From assembly GCA_963837695.1 (NCBI GenBank), contig CAWINZ010000005.1:1426001-1490000 (forward strand): DNA of 64,000 bases. The letters run 5' to 3'. The position numbers and the translations under genes are program-made. Below, piece after piece: positions 7,777 through 16,552 of this stretch (its first letter is position 1; each line of letters opens with the position of its first letter). The notes below the pieces were generated by a model. It had not been told where the DNA came from and made no database searches. It saw only the letters and a program-made list of their open reading frames with translations. Source of the DNA: VRUE01 sp963837695 (lineage in GTDB: Bacteria > Actinomycetota > Thermoleophilia > Solirubrobacterales > 70-9).

Positions 7777-8502
7777 ATGCCGGCCTCGCGTAGCTACGAC
7801 CGTGCTCCGGCCGACATCCGGCCGGTCAGCATCGACCCCGGGTTCGTCGCCAGCGCCGACGGGTCGGCGTTGATCGCGATCGGCAAAACCAGGGTGATCT
7901 GCACCGCCTCGGTGCAGGAGTCGGTGCCGAAATGGATGAGCGGCAGGGGTAAAGGCTGGGTCACCGCCGAGTACTCGATGCTGCCCGCCTCGACCGGCGA
8001 TCGCAAGGCGCGCGACATCTCGCGCGGCAAGCAGGACGGCCGCGGGGTTGAGATCCAGCGGCTGATCGGGCGTTCGCTGCGGGTCGTGGTCGACTTCAAA
8101 GCGCTCGGCGAACGCAGCGTCTACGTCGACTGCGATGTGCTCGAAGCCGATGGTGGCACCCGTTGCGCGGCGATCACCGGCGGCTACGTGGCGCTGCGCC
8201 TGGCCCTGCAGAAGCTGCTCGACGCGAACAAGATCGAGACGATGCCGCTGACCGGATCGGTGGCGGCGGTCAGCGTCGGCATGGTCAACGGCCGGGCGCT
8301 CTGCGACCTCGACTACGGCGAGGATTCCAACGCCGAGGTCGACGCCAACGTGGTGATGACCGGCGACGGCGGCCTGGTCGAGGTGCAGGCGACCGCGGAG
8401 CGCACGCCGCTCTCCCGTGCCTCGCTCGACGAGCTGCTGGGGCTTGCCGAGATGGGCATCTCGCGGCTGCGCCAGGTGCAGGAGCAGGTAGTCGGCACTT
8501 GA
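7777..8502 (+). CDS. rph: Ribonuclease PH
   Basis: 241 residues, the usual length. A phosphorolytic 3'-5' exoribonuclease that trims tRNA 3' ends. Motifs: GKTRVICTASV near residue 35, GRGKGWVTAEYSMLP, RKARDISRGKQDGRGVEIQRLIGRSLR with the phosphate-binding Arg, DCDVLEADGGTRCAAITG and NVVMTGDGGLVEVQATAE. ATG at 7777. rdgB starts 9 bases after its stop, the common rph-rdgB arrangement. Confidence 0.96.
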   Translation: MPASRSYDRAPADIRPVSIDPGFVASADGSALIAIGKTRVICTASVQESVPKWMSGRGKGWVTAEYSMLPASTGDRKARDISRGKQDGRGVEIQRLIGRSLRVVVDFKALGERSVYVDCDVLEADGGTRCAAITGGYVALRLALQKLLDANKIETMPLTGSVAAVSVGMVNGRALCDLDYGEDSNAEVDANVVMTGDGGLVEVQATAERTPLSRASLDELLGLAEMGISRLRQVQEQVVGT

Positions 8503-8511
8503 GGGCCGCTC

Positions 8512-9114
8512 TTGATCTTCGCCACGGGCAATAAGCACAAGCTGCGCGAGATGCGCGAACTGCTGCCCGGGGTCGAACTGGAGTCGTTGCCAGAGGGGTT
8601 CGAACTACCGCCGGAGGATGGCGAAAGCTTCGCCGCGATTGCCCTCGACAAGGCGCGGGCGGCGCACGTGGCGACGGGCGAGCCGACTGTCGCCGACGAC
8701 TCGGGGATCGGCGCGGTGGCGCTCGGCGGCCGCCCGGGGATCCACTCGGCGCGCTACGGCGGCGAGGGCGCGAGCGATGAGGAGAACCTGGAGAAGCTGC
8801 TGCGCGAGGTGGCCGCGGCCGGCGATGAGCGGGGCGCCTATTACGTCTGCGCGCTGGCGCTGATCGAAGCCGATGGCTCCGAGCACGTCTTCGAGGCCCG
8901 CTGCGACGGCCATCTGATCGAGAGCGCGCGCGGCGGGGGTGGCTTCGGCTACGACCCCGCTTTCGTCCCCGATGCGACCGGCCCCGACGACCCCCGCACC
9001 TACTCGGAGATCAGCCAGGCGGAGAAGAACGAGATCAGCCACCGCGGCCGCGCGGCGAGGTTGCTCGCCCGCCACCTGGAGCTTTCCGGCGGCGCGGCGC
9101 CGGCGGGACGATGA
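8512..9114 (+). CDS. rdgB: XTP/dITP diphosphatase (RdgB/HAM1 family)
   Basis: 200 residues. Hydrolyses non-canonical purine triphosphates (ITP, XTP) to keep them out of DNA and RNA. The N-terminus FATGNKHKLREM is the family nucleotide-binding signature; VADDSGIGAVALGGRPGIHSARYG holds the catalytic Asp pair; GGFGYDPAFVP and ISHRGRAARLL complete the substrate site. Start is TTG at 8512, 9 bases after rph. The stop overlaps the transporter start as ATGA at 9111-9114. Confidence 0.95.
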   Translation: MIFATGNKHKLREMRELLPGVELESLPEGFELPPEDGESFAAIALDKARAAHVATGEPTVADDSGIGAVALGGRPGIHSARYGGEGASDEENLEKLLREVAAAGDERGAYYVCALALIEADGSEHVFEARCDGHLIESARGGGGFGYDPAFVPDATGPDDPRTYSEISQAEKNEISHRGRAARLLARHLELSGGAAPAGR

Positions 9115-10019
9115 TCCGCACCAAAAGCGGGGCGGCGGCGCTCTCGATCGCCTCCAACCTGGTCCTGATCGCGCTCAAGCTCGCCGCCGGGGCGATCACG
9201 GGCTCGATCGCGATCGTCACCGAGGCGGTCCACTCGCTGATCGACCTGGTCGCCTCGGTCATCGCCTTCGTATCGGTGCGTAAGGCGGGAGAGCCGGCCG
9301 ACGCCGACCACCCCTACGGCCACGAGAAGGTCGAGAGCCTGGCGGCGGCGATCGAGGGGATGCTGATCCTGGTCGGCGCCGGGATCATCGTCTACGAGGC
9401 GACCCACCGGCTGGTCGTCGGGTCCCAGGTCGAGACGCTCGGCGTCGGCATCGCCGTGATGGGTTTCTCGGTCCTCGCCAACCTGGTCGTCTCCACGGTG
9501 CTCTCGCGGCGGGCGAAGGAGGACGACTCGCCGGCCCTGGAGGCCGATGCCGCGCACCTGCGCACCGATGCCCTGACCTCGGTCGGCGTCCTCGTCGGCC
9601 TCACCCTGGTTCAGGCCACCGGCGTCGTCGCCTTCGACTCGATCACCGCTCTGCTAGTTGCCGCAGCGATCGTCGCCTCCGGCCTGAGGATCCTGCGCCG
9701 CTCCTCGGGCGTGCTGGTCGACGAAGCGCTGCCCGACCACGAGATGGACCGGATCGAGGCGGCGATTGCCGCCGCCCGTACCCCGGAGGTCGCCGGCTAC
9801 CACAAGCTGCGCGCTCGCCGTGCCGGCAGCCGCCGTCACATCGACTTCCATGTGCAGTACCGCTCGGGGACCAGCCTCGAGCGGGCTCACGAGCTCGCCC
9901 ACCAGATGCGCGGCGAGATCGAGGCCGAAATTCGCAGCGCCGACGTCCTGATCCACGTCGAGCCGGAGACCTCGGTCCGCGACTCCAAGTGGGACCGAGG
10001 TCCTTACCGCTCTGGCTGA
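9111..10019 (+). CDS. Cation diffusion facilitator (CDF) metal transporter
   Basis: 302 residues with six predicted membrane helices. Metal-site motifs EAVHSLIDLVAS (helix 2) and DAAHLRTDALTS (helix 5, HxxxD) are those of Zn/Fe/Mn CDF exporters. The cytosolic C-terminal domain (about 205-290; HKLRARRAGSRRHIDFHVQY) is the ZT_dimer ferredoxin-like fold. Translation is coupled to rdgB by an ATGA overlap. The metal cannot be fixed from sequence; the helix 2 His suggests Zn or Fe rather than Mn. Confidence 0.9.
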   Translation: MIRTKSGAAALSIASNLVLIALKLAAGAITGSIAIVTEAVHSLIDLVASVIAFVSVRKAGEPADADHPYGHEKVESLAAAIEGMLILVGAGIIVYEATHRLVVGSQVETLGVGIAVMGFSVLANLVVSTVLSRRAKEDDSPALEADAAHLRTDALTSVGVLVGLTLVQATGVVAFDSITALLVAAAIVASGLRILRRSSGVLVDEALPDHEMDRIEAAIAAARTPEVAGYHKLRARRAGSRRHIDFHVQYRSGTSLERAHELAHQMRGEIEAEIRSADVLIHVEPETSVRDSKWDRGPYRSG

Positions 10020-10077
10020 TCAACTAATTAGCGAACGTCACGATCTGATTCCTCGTGAGCGGCGCTGATATGTCGCG

Positions 10078-10119
10078 TAGCCGCCACCCCCGGACGCGAA
10101 GCGGAGAAGGTGGCGGTTA
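10078..10119. terminator. Bidirectional terminator-like hairpin
   Basis: TAGCCGCCACC and GGTGGCGGTTA pair with one mismatch (11-bp stem, about 20-base loop) between the convergent CDF gene and the small membrane protein gene. Position and symmetry suit termination in both directions. Confidence 0.55.
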
Positions 10120-10120
10120 T

Positions 10121-10270
10121 CTATGGCGAGGGCAGCAGATTGACGGCGGCGGCGAGGCCGACGGCGATTACCGTGACCGTGTAGCCGGTGTAGCCGCTGA
10201 TCGCGAAGAGCACGGCGGCGATCGCACAGATGGCGACTACGGTGATCCAGGAAGCGCGGGCCAGGGACAC
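10121..10270 (-). CDS. Small membrane protein, 49 residues
   Basis: From GTG 10268-10270 the frame reads MSLARASWITVVAICAIAAV... and ends AVGLAAAVNLLPSP. Two hydrophobic helices are separated by a short loop (SGYTGYT). It is divergent from the gene at 10291, with only about 20 bp between starts. No family recognised. A real gene is plausible because of hydrophobic pattern, codon use and the terminator-like hairpin at its 3' side, but it is short. Confidence 0.45.
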   Translation of the reverse strand: MSLARASWITVVAICAIAAVLFAISGYTGYTVTVIAVGLAAAVNLLPSP

Positions 10271-10290
10271 GGGCCGGTATTTTGGCCGAG

Positions 10291-10716
10291 ATGCCCGACG
10301 ATGTCGTGACCGGGGTTGTTTCAGGCGATGCCGCCGAGGGCGCGCTCGCCTATCTGGCCGAGATGTCGCTCGACCTGCGCGGGGCGGCGATCCTCGGGGA
10401 GGGCGGGTCCGTGCTCGCCGCCAGCGACCACACGGAGCGCTGGCGCGAAGATGCGGCGGCGCTGTTCGAGGTCGCCGACCGCGCCGGCGAGGAGCCGGTT
10501 GAGCAGGTCCACATCGGCACCGAGCAGGGCGAGGTCTTCGCCCTGCGCCACGCCGGCCTGGCCGCGGTCGTCGTGACCGAGCGTTTCGCGCTTGCCTCGC
10601 TGACCTTCTTCGACATGCGTGCCGTGCTGCGCGATCTGGCGACGGGAGAGCCGCTGGCGACTTTTGACGTGCCAGGGGACGTAAAAAGTCCGCAGCGGCC
10701 GGGCGAGAGCGGCTGA
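10291..10716 (+). CDS. Roadblock/LC7-like small cytosolic protein
   Basis: 141 residues from ATG 10291 (an in-frame TTG lies three codons earlier). Alternating beta/alpha pattern with LRGAAILGEGGSVLAAS, VFALRHAGLAAVVVTERFA and a C-terminal helix MRAVLRDLA resembles the Roadblock/LC7 fold, which in actinobacteria often partners small GTPases or sensor kinases. No such partner is adjacent. The match is by pattern, not by a diagnostic residue. The stop overlaps the next gene's ATG (TGATG). Confidence 0.55.
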   Translation: MPDDVVTGVVSGDAAEGALAYLAEMSLDLRGAAILGEGGSVLAASDHTERWREDAAALFEVADRAGEEPVEQVHIGTEQGEVFALRHAGLAAVVVTERFALASLTFFDMRAVLRDLATGEPLATFDVPGDVKSPQRPGESG

Positions 10717-10940
10717 TGGCACCCAAGCCGCACCGTGTGCTGCTCGATCGTGTCTCTGGCTACGCCGACGAGGCCGCCGCCTACATGCGCCGTCGCCGCG
10801 CCTCGCGTCGTCCCTTCGCCCGTCTCTATTACAAGGCAGGGCGCGCCGAGGACCATGCCGGCGACTCGGCGGTGGGCGGCGAGCTCTTCGTCGCCGCCGG
10901 CAGGTTGATCGAGGTCGCCGGGAGGAAGCCGAAGCAGTGA
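10716..10940 (+). CDS. Small basic hypothetical protein
   Basis: 74 residues, rich in Arg, Ala and Tyr (VSGYADEAAAYMRRRRASRRPFARLYYKAG), no membrane helix or signal peptide. It overlaps both neighbours: TGATG with the upstream gene and GTGA with tldD at 10937-10940, so it is probably translated as part of one operon. No family recognised. Confidence 0.5.
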   Translation: MAPKPHRVLLDRVSGYADEAAAYMRRRRASRRPFARLYYKAGRAEDHAGDSAVGGELFVAAGRLIEVAGRKPKQ

Positions 10941-12331
10941 GTCGGGGAGCCGAACTGCTCGACCCGGCTGTCGCCGAGCGGGTCATTTCCCGCGCGCTCG
11001 CCCATGGCGGCGAGTTTGCCGAGGTCTTCGTCGAACGGCGCAGCGGCCTGACCCTGGCGATCGACGAGTCGCGGATCGAGTCGGTGCAGACCGGCGCCGA
11101 AGAGGGGGCCGGGGTACGGGTGCTGAGCGGCGGCACGACCTACTTCGCCCACGTCGACGGCCTCGACCCCGCCGACATCGAGCGGGCGGCCGGCGAGGCG
11201 GCGGCTGCGCTGCGCGGCGACCGCGTCGAGCCACGGCCGTTGAGCGCCGAGGAGAGGCCGCCGCAGCCGATCGAGCGCCCCCCCGGCGACATCCCCGCCG
11301 CGCGCAAGGCGGAGCTGCTGCGCGAGCTGGACGAGCGCGCCCGCTCGGCCGGCGGCGAGATCGCCCAGGCGATGGCCTCCTACGGCGAGGCGCGGCGCGA
11401 GATCGCCGTCGCCAACTCGACCGGCCTCTTCAGCGGCGACGATCGCACCAGGGTGCGGATCGGCGCCCAGGCCGTGGCCCGCCGCGGCGACCGGGTCGAG
11501 ACTGGGGCCGAGACGCTCGGCGGGCACCGCGGCTTTGAGATCTTCGACGACGACCCCGCCGCGATCGCCGCCGGCGCCGCCCGCAAGGCGCTCGTCCTGC
11601 TCGACGCCGGCCCGGCGCCCACCGGCTCGATGCCGGTCGTGGTCGGCGGCGGCTTCGGCGGCGTCCTCTTCCACGAGATGACCGGCCATGGGCTCGAGGC
11701 TGACCACGTGCAGAAGGGCGCCAGCGTCTACGCCGGCAAGCTCGGCGAGGCGGTCGCCCAGCCCCTGCTCACCGCCTATGACGACGGCCGCATGCCGGGA
11801 GAGTGGGGGAGCGACGCGATCGACGACGAGGGCGCGCCGACCCAGAAGACCAAGGTGATCGAGGACGGCCGCCTGATCGCCTTCCTCTACGACCGCCAGA
11901 GCGCCGAGCGCGACGGCGCCCCCCAGACCGGCAACGGTCGCCGCGAGAGCTTTCGCTACCTGCCGATCCCGCGCATGACCAACACCTACATCGCCCCCGG
12001 CGAGGCCGAGCCCGAGGCGATCATCGCCGACGTCGAGCAGGGCTTCTACGCCGTCTCCTTCGCCGGTGGGCAGGTCGACCCGGCGACCGGCGACTTCGTC
12101 TTCGGCGTCAACGAGGGCTACCTGATCGAGGCCGGCAAGGTGACCCGCCCATGCCGCGGGGCGACCTTGGTTGGCAACTGCCTGCAGGCGCTGGCCGCGA
12201 TCGACGCCGTCGGCAACGACTTCTGGATGAAGACGGGGATGTGCGGCAAGGGCGGCCAGAAAGTGCCGGTCGGCACCGGCCAGGGGCACGTCCGGATCGC
12301 CGCGATGACGGTGGGGGGGACGCAGGCGTGA
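10937..12331 (+). CDS. tldD: TldD metalloprotease subunit
   Basis: 464 residues, GTG start. TldD forms a Zn-dependent heterodimer with TldE (PmbA) that degrades unfolded peptides and matures some peptide natural products. The HExxxH zinc site is visible in VLFHEMTGHGLEADHVQKG (about residue 246), with the conserved VGNCLQALAAIDAVGNDFW and CGKGGQKVPVGTGQGHVRI towards the C-terminus. Stop and pmbA start overlap as GTGA at 12328-12331. Confidence 0.95.
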   Translation: MSRGAELLDPAVAERVISRALAHGGEFAEVFVERRSGLTLAIDESRIESVQTGAEEGAGVRVLSGGTTYFAHVDGLDPADIERAAGEAAAALRGDRVEPRPLSAEERPPQPIERPPGDIPAARKAELLRELDERARSAGGEIAQAMASYGEARREIAVANSTGLFSGDDRTRVRIGAQAVARRGDRVETGAETLGGHRGFEIFDDDPAAIAAGAARKALVLLDAGPAPTGSMPVVVGGGFGGVLFHEMTGHGLEADHVQKGASVYAGKLGEAVAQPLLTAYDDGRMPGEWGSDAIDDEGAPTQKTKVIEDGRLIAFLYDRQSAERDGAPQTGNGRRESFRYLPIPRMTNTYIAPGEAEPEAIIADVEQGFYAVSFAGGQVDPATGDFVFGVNEGYLIEAGKVTRPCRGATLVGNCLQALAAIDAVGNDFWMKTGMCGKGGQKVPVGTGQGHVRIAAMTVGGTQA

Positions 12332-13683
12332 ACGACCTCGCCGAGCTGGCCGCGAGAGCGGTCGAGCGCGCCGTCGCGGCGGGGGCCGGCGACGCCGAGG
12401 CCTACGCCAGCGAAGAGGAGAACCGCGAGGTCCGGGTTCACGGCGGCCAGGTCGAGAGTCTGACGGCGGCCACCCAGCGCGGCCTTGGCCTGCGGGTCTG
12501 GATCGGCGGGCGGGTCGGCTACGGCTTCGGGACCGACCTCTCCTCGTTGGGCATCGAGGCAATCGCCGCGCGCGCGGTCGAGGCCGGCCGCGTCGCCGAC
12601 GAGGACGAGTTCGCCGGGCCTGCCGGCGCGGGCGGAGAGGTTCCGATCCTGACCGGCCTGAGCGACAGCTCGCGGGCCGAGTGGTCAGCCGCGCAGATCG
12701 CCGATCTGGCTCTGGACGTTGAGCGCACGGCGCTGGAGTCCGACGCCAGGGTCGCCGCGGTCGAGCAGGCTGTCTATTTCGACAGCGCCGAGCGGGTCGC
12801 GATCGCCGCTTCCTCCGCGCCGGGTGGCGAGTACGAGATGACGAGCTGTTACGCCTACCTGCAGGCGCTCGCGGACGGGGAGGACGGTCGTGAGACCGGG
12901 CTCGGTTTCGGCCTTTCACGGGGTCCGGCGGGGCTCGACCCGGTCGCGATCGGCCGTGAGGGCGCCGAGCGCGCCACCGAGATGATCGGCTCCTCGAAGC
13001 CCACCTCGCGCACCTGCCCGGTGGTGCTCGACCCGACCGTCGCCGCCAGCTTCGTCGGCCTGCTCGGCCGCGCGGTCGGCGCCGACGCCGTGCAACGCGG
13101 GCGCTCGCCGCTCGCCGAGCGCCTTGGCGAGGAGGTCGCCGCCGAGGCCTTCGTGCTGAACGACGACGGCCTCGACCCGGAGGGCTTCGCCTCGGCCCCG
13201 GTCGACGCCGAGGGAACCCCGCGCCAGCGTACGGCATTGATCGACGCCGGTCGCCTGCAGACCTACCTCTACGACTCCTACACCGCTCGCCGCGGCGGCG
13301 CGCTCACCACCGGCAACGCGGGGCGCTCCGGCTACCGTGCGCTTCCCGGCGTTTCGGCGTCGAACCTGGTCGTCAGCCCCGGCGCCGCGAGCCTCGAGCA
13401 GCTGCTGCGCAAGGCCGGCGACGGCGTCTATATCAACGACGTCGCCGGCCTCCACTCCGGGGTCAACCCGGTAACCGGCGTCTTCTCGGTGGGCGCCTCG
13501 GGACGGGCGATCGGCGGCGGCGCGCTGGCCGAGCCGCTGCGCGAGTTCACGATCGCCAGCGACCTCGTCTCGATGCTGCGCGCCGTGCTGGCAACCGGCT
13601 CGGAGCCACGCTGGGTGCCGTTCGGCGGTTCGGTCAGCACGCCACCCTTGCTGATCGCCGAGATGACGGTCAGCGGATCCTGA
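12328..13683 (+). CDS. pmbA: TldE/PmbA, non-catalytic partner of TldD
   Basis: 451 residues from GTG 12328; a longer open frame upstream lies inside tldD and is not used. Same fold as TldD but without HExxxH, as expected for the TldE subunit that shapes the proteolytic chamber. Motifs: VVLDPTVAASFVGLLG, DSYTARRGGALTTGNAGRSGY, GVYINDVAGLHSGVNPVTG and FSVGASGRAIGGG. Function is inseparable from TldD. Confidence 0.95.
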   Translation: MNDLAELAARAVERAVAAGAGDAEAYASEEENREVRVHGGQVESLTAATQRGLGLRVWIGGRVGYGFGTDLSSLGIEAIAARAVEAGRVADEDEFAGPAGAGGEVPILTGLSDSSRAEWSAAQIADLALDVERTALESDARVAAVEQAVYFDSAERVAIAASSAPGGEYEMTSCYAYLQALADGEDGRETGLGFGLSRGPAGLDPVAIGREGAERATEMIGSSKPTSRTCPVVLDPTVAASFVGLLGRAVGADAVQRGRSPLAERLGEEVAAEAFVLNDDGLDPEGFASAPVDAEGTPRQRTALIDAGRLQTYLYDSYTARRGGALTTGNAGRSGYRALPGVSASNLVVSPGAASLEQLLRKAGDGVYINDVAGLHSGVNPVTGVFSVGASGRAIGGGALAEPLREFTIASDLVSMLRAVLATGSEPRWVPFGGSVSTPPLLIAEMTVSGS

Positions 13684-13769
13684 GCCGCACGGGGCGGATT
13701 CGAGGCTTACGCCCGCCGTCGCTGTTAGATTGCCGCCCGACCTCAATGACCCGACGGAGGAGCTTCGAC

Positions 13770-14048
13770 GTGACCAAGGCTGAATTTCTGGATCAACTGG
13801 CATCGGATGAGCGTGTGGGCAGTAAGAAGGGCGCGAGCGAGGCCCTCGACGCAGTGCTCGAGACGATCACCGAGACCCTGAGCGGCGGCGGCGAGGTCAG
13901 CTTCACCGGCTTCGGCAAATTTCACGTCGCCGAGCGCGGTCCGCGCCAGGGCGTCAATCCACGCACCGGCGAGCGGATCACGATCCCGGGCGGCAAGGTT
14001 CCCCGCTTCTCCGCCGGATCGGCCCTGAAGGCCAAGGTCAAGGGCTAG
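13770..14048 (+). CDS. HU-family nucleoid DNA-binding protein
   Basis: 92 residues from GTG 13770, with GGAGGA about 6 bases upstream; the in-frame ATG at 13746 lies before that ribosome site and is less likely. Histone-like domain: helices MTKAEFLDQLASDERVGSKK, then GGGEVSFTGFGKFHVAERGPR and the DNA-binding arm RQGVNPRTGERITIPGGKVPRF. Standard length, without the Lys/Ala-rich tail seen in mycobacterial and streptomycete HupB/HupS. Confidence 0.95.
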   Translation: MTKAEFLDQLASDERVGSKKGASEALDAVLETITETLSGGGEVSFTGFGKFHVAERGPRQGVNPRTGERITIPGGKVPRFSAGSALKAKVKG

Positions 14049-14055
14049 GCCCTAC

Positions 14056-14379
14056 CTGAGCTCTAGAGCACCCGCCAGATTTTTCGCCGCCGCCGCCGTC
14101 CTCTGCGGCTTCGTCGTCGTGATCGTCGTGATCGCGACGGCGCTCAGCGGCGGTGGTGACGGCGGGGGAGGCTCCGGGGGCGGCTCGGGCCACGCCGGGC
14201 ACGTGAAGCAGAGCCAGGCTCCCCCTGCCCACACCCCGAAGGCCTACGAAGTGCAGAGCGGCGACACGCTCACCTCGATCGCCCATGAGACCGGCGTTTC
14301 GGTTGCGGTCATCCTCAGGCTGAATCCCGGGGTCGACCCCCAGATCCTGATCTCGGGGGAAAAGCTGAAGCTGCGGTGA
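14056..14379 (+). CDS. Membrane-anchored LysM domain protein
   Basis: The C-terminal 45 residues (YEVQSGDTLTSIAHETGVSV...LNPGVDP..ILISGEKLKLR) are one LysM peptidoglycan-binding domain, after a Gly/Ser linker. Conventional starts (GTG 14119 or 14128) would cut into a hydrophobic segment. The open frame back to CTG 14056 supplies a basic, hydrophobic N-terminus (RAPARFFAAAAVLCGFVVVI) that makes a full signal anchor, so I place the start there with reservation. It overlaps the D,D-carboxypeptidase start (GTGA), consistent with a joint cell-wall role. Confidence 0.65.
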   Translation: MSSRAPARFFAAAAVLCGFVVVIVVIATALSGGGDGGGGSGGGSGHAGHVKQSQAPPAHTPKAYEVQSGDTLTSIAHETGVSVAVILRLNPGVDPQILISGEKLKLR

Positions 14380-15560
14380 TCAGGGGCGTTCGCCTCCTCG
14401 CCGCCCTGATTGTCGCTGCGCTGCTCGCCGGGGCTCCGGCCGCCACGGCGAAGCCGCCGCGGCTCGAGGCCCGCGCCTGGGCGCTGATCGACGCCGGCTC
14501 CGGCGAAGTGCTCGCCTCTCACGCCGCGTCCCGTCGGCTGCCGATCGCCAGCACGACCAAGCTGATGACCGCTTACGTGGTCCTGCACGAGCTGCCACTC
14601 GACCGGATCGTCCGCGCGGCGCCCTACGACGCCGAATACGGCGAGTCCCTGCTCGAGCTCCGGGCGGGGCAGCGGATCAGCGTGCGCGACCTGCTCTACG
14701 GCCTGATCCTGCGCAGCGGTAACGACGCCGCCTATGACCTCGCCCGCGCTGCCGCCGGCTCGGAGCGGCGCTTCGTCGACCAGATGAATCGCTATGCGGC
14801 GGCACTCGGGCTCTCCGACACGCACTACGCCAACCCGATCGGGCTCGACCAGCGCGGCAACCACTCGAGCGCCGCCGACCTCGCAACCCTCACCCGGCAC
14901 CTGCTCGACATCCCGGCCTTCGCCAGGATCGCAGCCTCGCGCAGCGCGGTGCTGCGCAGCGTCCGCCCGCCACGGCGGATCGCGACGATCAACGAGCTGC
15001 TCTCGATGGCCCCCTGGGTCAACGGAGTGAAGACCGGGCACACCTTCGGCGCCAAGTACGTCCTCGTCGGCTCGGGGAGGCGCAAAGGCGTCGAGCTGAT
15101 CGCAGCCGTGGTCGGCACCGAGACCGATGAAGAGCGCTTTGACGACACCCTGCAGCTGCTCGAATACGGCTTCTCCGGGTACAGGAGGCGGGTGCCGATC
15201 CACGCCGGGCAGACGCTTGCCGCGCCGTCGATCGCTTACTCGGGGGGCGACCTGAAGCTGCGCGCGGCGAGGACCGTCGCGATCGGGATCAGGCCCGGAC
15301 AGCGGATCGGCATCGCGGTGCGAGCGCCACAGGAGGTCAAGGGTCCGATCCTTCGCGGGGCCAGGCTGGGCGCCGCAGTCGTCCGGGTCGACGGCCTCCG
15401 GGCGGCGTCGGTCCCGCTGCTGGCAGGCCAGGCGGTGCCGAAGGCGAGCATGGTTGACAGGGTGAGCAGCTTCGCCCGGGACAATCTGCTCTGGATCGTG
15501 CTGGTCCTGTCGGCGATACTGCTCGTGGCAGCCCTTCTGAGGAGGCGCAGCACCAGATGA
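14376..15560 (+). CDS. D-alanyl-D-alanine carboxypeptidase (PBP5/S11 family)
   Basis: 394 residues, GTG start overlapping the LysM gene. Signal peptide, then the S11 serine peptidase domain: SxxK in IASTTKLMTAY (Ser about 57), SxN as SGN in LRSGNDAAYDLA (about 112), KTG in NGVKTGHTFGAKY (about 215). A C-terminal membrane helix (NLLWIVLVLSAILLVAALL) and RRR tail replace the usual amphipathic anchor. It removes the terminal D-Ala from peptidoglycan pentapeptides outside the membrane. Stop overlaps the next gene (ATGA). Confidence 0.93.
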   Translation: MIRGVRLLAALIVAALLAGAPAATAKPPRLEARAWALIDAGSGEVLASHAASRRLPIASTTKLMTAYVVLHELPLDRIVRAAPYDAEYGESLLELRAGQRISVRDLLYGLILRSGNDAAYDLARAAAGSERRFVDQMNRYAAALGLSDTHYANPIGLDQRGNHSSAADLATLTRHLLDIPAFARIAASRSAVLRSVRPPRRIATINELLSMAPWVNGVKTGHTFGAKYVLVGSGRRKGVELIAAVVGTETDEERFDDTLQLLEYGFSGYRRRVPIHAGQTLAAPSIAYSGGDLKLRAARTVAIGIRPGQRIGIAVRAPQEVKGPILRGARLGAAVVRVDGLRAASVPLLAGQAVPKASMVDRVSSFARDNLLWIVLVLSAILLVAALLRRRSTR

Positions 15561-16513
15561 TTCTCACCGTAACCCTCAACGCCGCGATCGACCGCACGGT
15601 CGCGGTGCCGAATTTCCGCCTCGGCCACCGCCACAGGGCGGTCGAGAGTCGAACCGTCGCCGGGGGCAAGGGGATCAACGTCGCGCGCGCCCTGCGCCTG
15701 CTCGGCCGGCCGGTGGTCGCCGCCGGCTTCGCCGGCGGGCCGACCGGCAACCGGATGCTGGAACAGATCCGCAATGAGGCGATCCTGACCGACTTCACCT
15801 GGATCGCGGGCGAGACGCGGATCAACATGGCCGTCGTCGACCCCACCTCGGGGGAGCAGACCGAGATCAACGAGCGCGGTCCGGCGGTCAGCCCGGAGGA
15901 GGTCGAGCGCCTGGTCGAGCGACTGCGCTACCTGGCCCGCGGGGCGACGATCTGCGTGCTGGCGGGCAGCCTGCCGCCCGGTGCCGGGGCGGAGCTGTAC
16001 GCGCGCCTGGTCGAGGACCTGCGCGAGTGCGGCGTCAAGTCGATTCTCGATTCAGAGGGAGAGGCGATGCTGGCCGGCCTGCGCGCCGGCGCATCGGTCG
16101 TCACTCCCAACGAGCGCGAGGCGGAGGAGCTGGTCGGGCAGGAGTTCTCCGACGGCGACGATTTCGTCCAGGGGCTCTCCGAGCTGGTCCGGCTCGGCGC
16201 CGGAGAAGCCGCGATCACGCGTGCCGACGGTTGCGTCGCCGTCGTCGGCGAGGGCGCCGAGCGGCGCGTGCTCGAAGTTCGGACCAAGCCGCTGGACCCG
16301 GTCTCGACCGTGGGCTCCGGGGACGCTTTTCTCGCCGGTTACGTCGCCGGCATCTACGACGGTCGCGAGCCGGAGGAGTGTCTCGCCTATGGCGTCGCCT
16401 GCGGCGCCGAGTCGACCCAGCACTTCGGCGCCGGCACCGTCGACCGCCGCCGGGTCGAGCGGCTGCTCGACGAGGTCGAGGTGCGCGACCTGGGGGTCCA
16501 CGCGGAAGTGTAG
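15557..16513 (+). CDS. PfkB-family sugar kinase (1-phosphofructokinase-like)
   Basis: 318 residues. N-terminus MILTVTLNAAIDRTVAVPNF and VAGGKGINVARALRLLG are the 1-phosphofructokinase/tagatose-6-phosphate kinase signatures; the PfkB ATP site and catalytic Asp are in VSTVGSGDAFLAGYVAG (about 250-265). It likely phosphorylates fructose-1-phosphate or a related sugar phosphate. No fructose PTS gene is nearby, so the substrate is uncertain. ATGA overlap with the carboxypeptidase gene. Confidence 0.85.
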   Translation: MILTVTLNAAIDRTVAVPNFRLGHRHRAVESRTVAGGKGINVARALRLLGRPVVAAGFAGGPTGNRMLEQIRNEAILTDFTWIAGETRINMAVVDPTSGEQTEINERGPAVSPEEVERLVERLRYLARGATICVLAGSLPPGAGAELYARLVEDLRECGVKSILDSEGEAMLAGLRAGASVVTPNEREAEELVGQEFSDGDDFVQGLSELVRLGAGEAAITRADGCVAVVGEGAERRVLEVRTKPLDPVSTVGSGDAFLAGYVAGIYDGREPEECLAYGVACGAESTQHFGAGTVDRRRVERLLDEVEVRDLGVHAEV

Positions 16514-16552
16514 GCTGGCTGTTCAACGCCACCACTTCCTTGGAGGATCGAT

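Noticed and set aside
6991..8538. Long minus-strand open frame (515 codons) opposite the RTX-like gene and rph
   Set aside because: Antisense to two well-supported genes; long open antisense frames are expected at this GC content.
10020..10120. tRNA gene in the gap after the CDF transporter
   Set aside because: The stem found is a simple terminator-like hairpin; no cloverleaf, anticodon or T-loop sequence.
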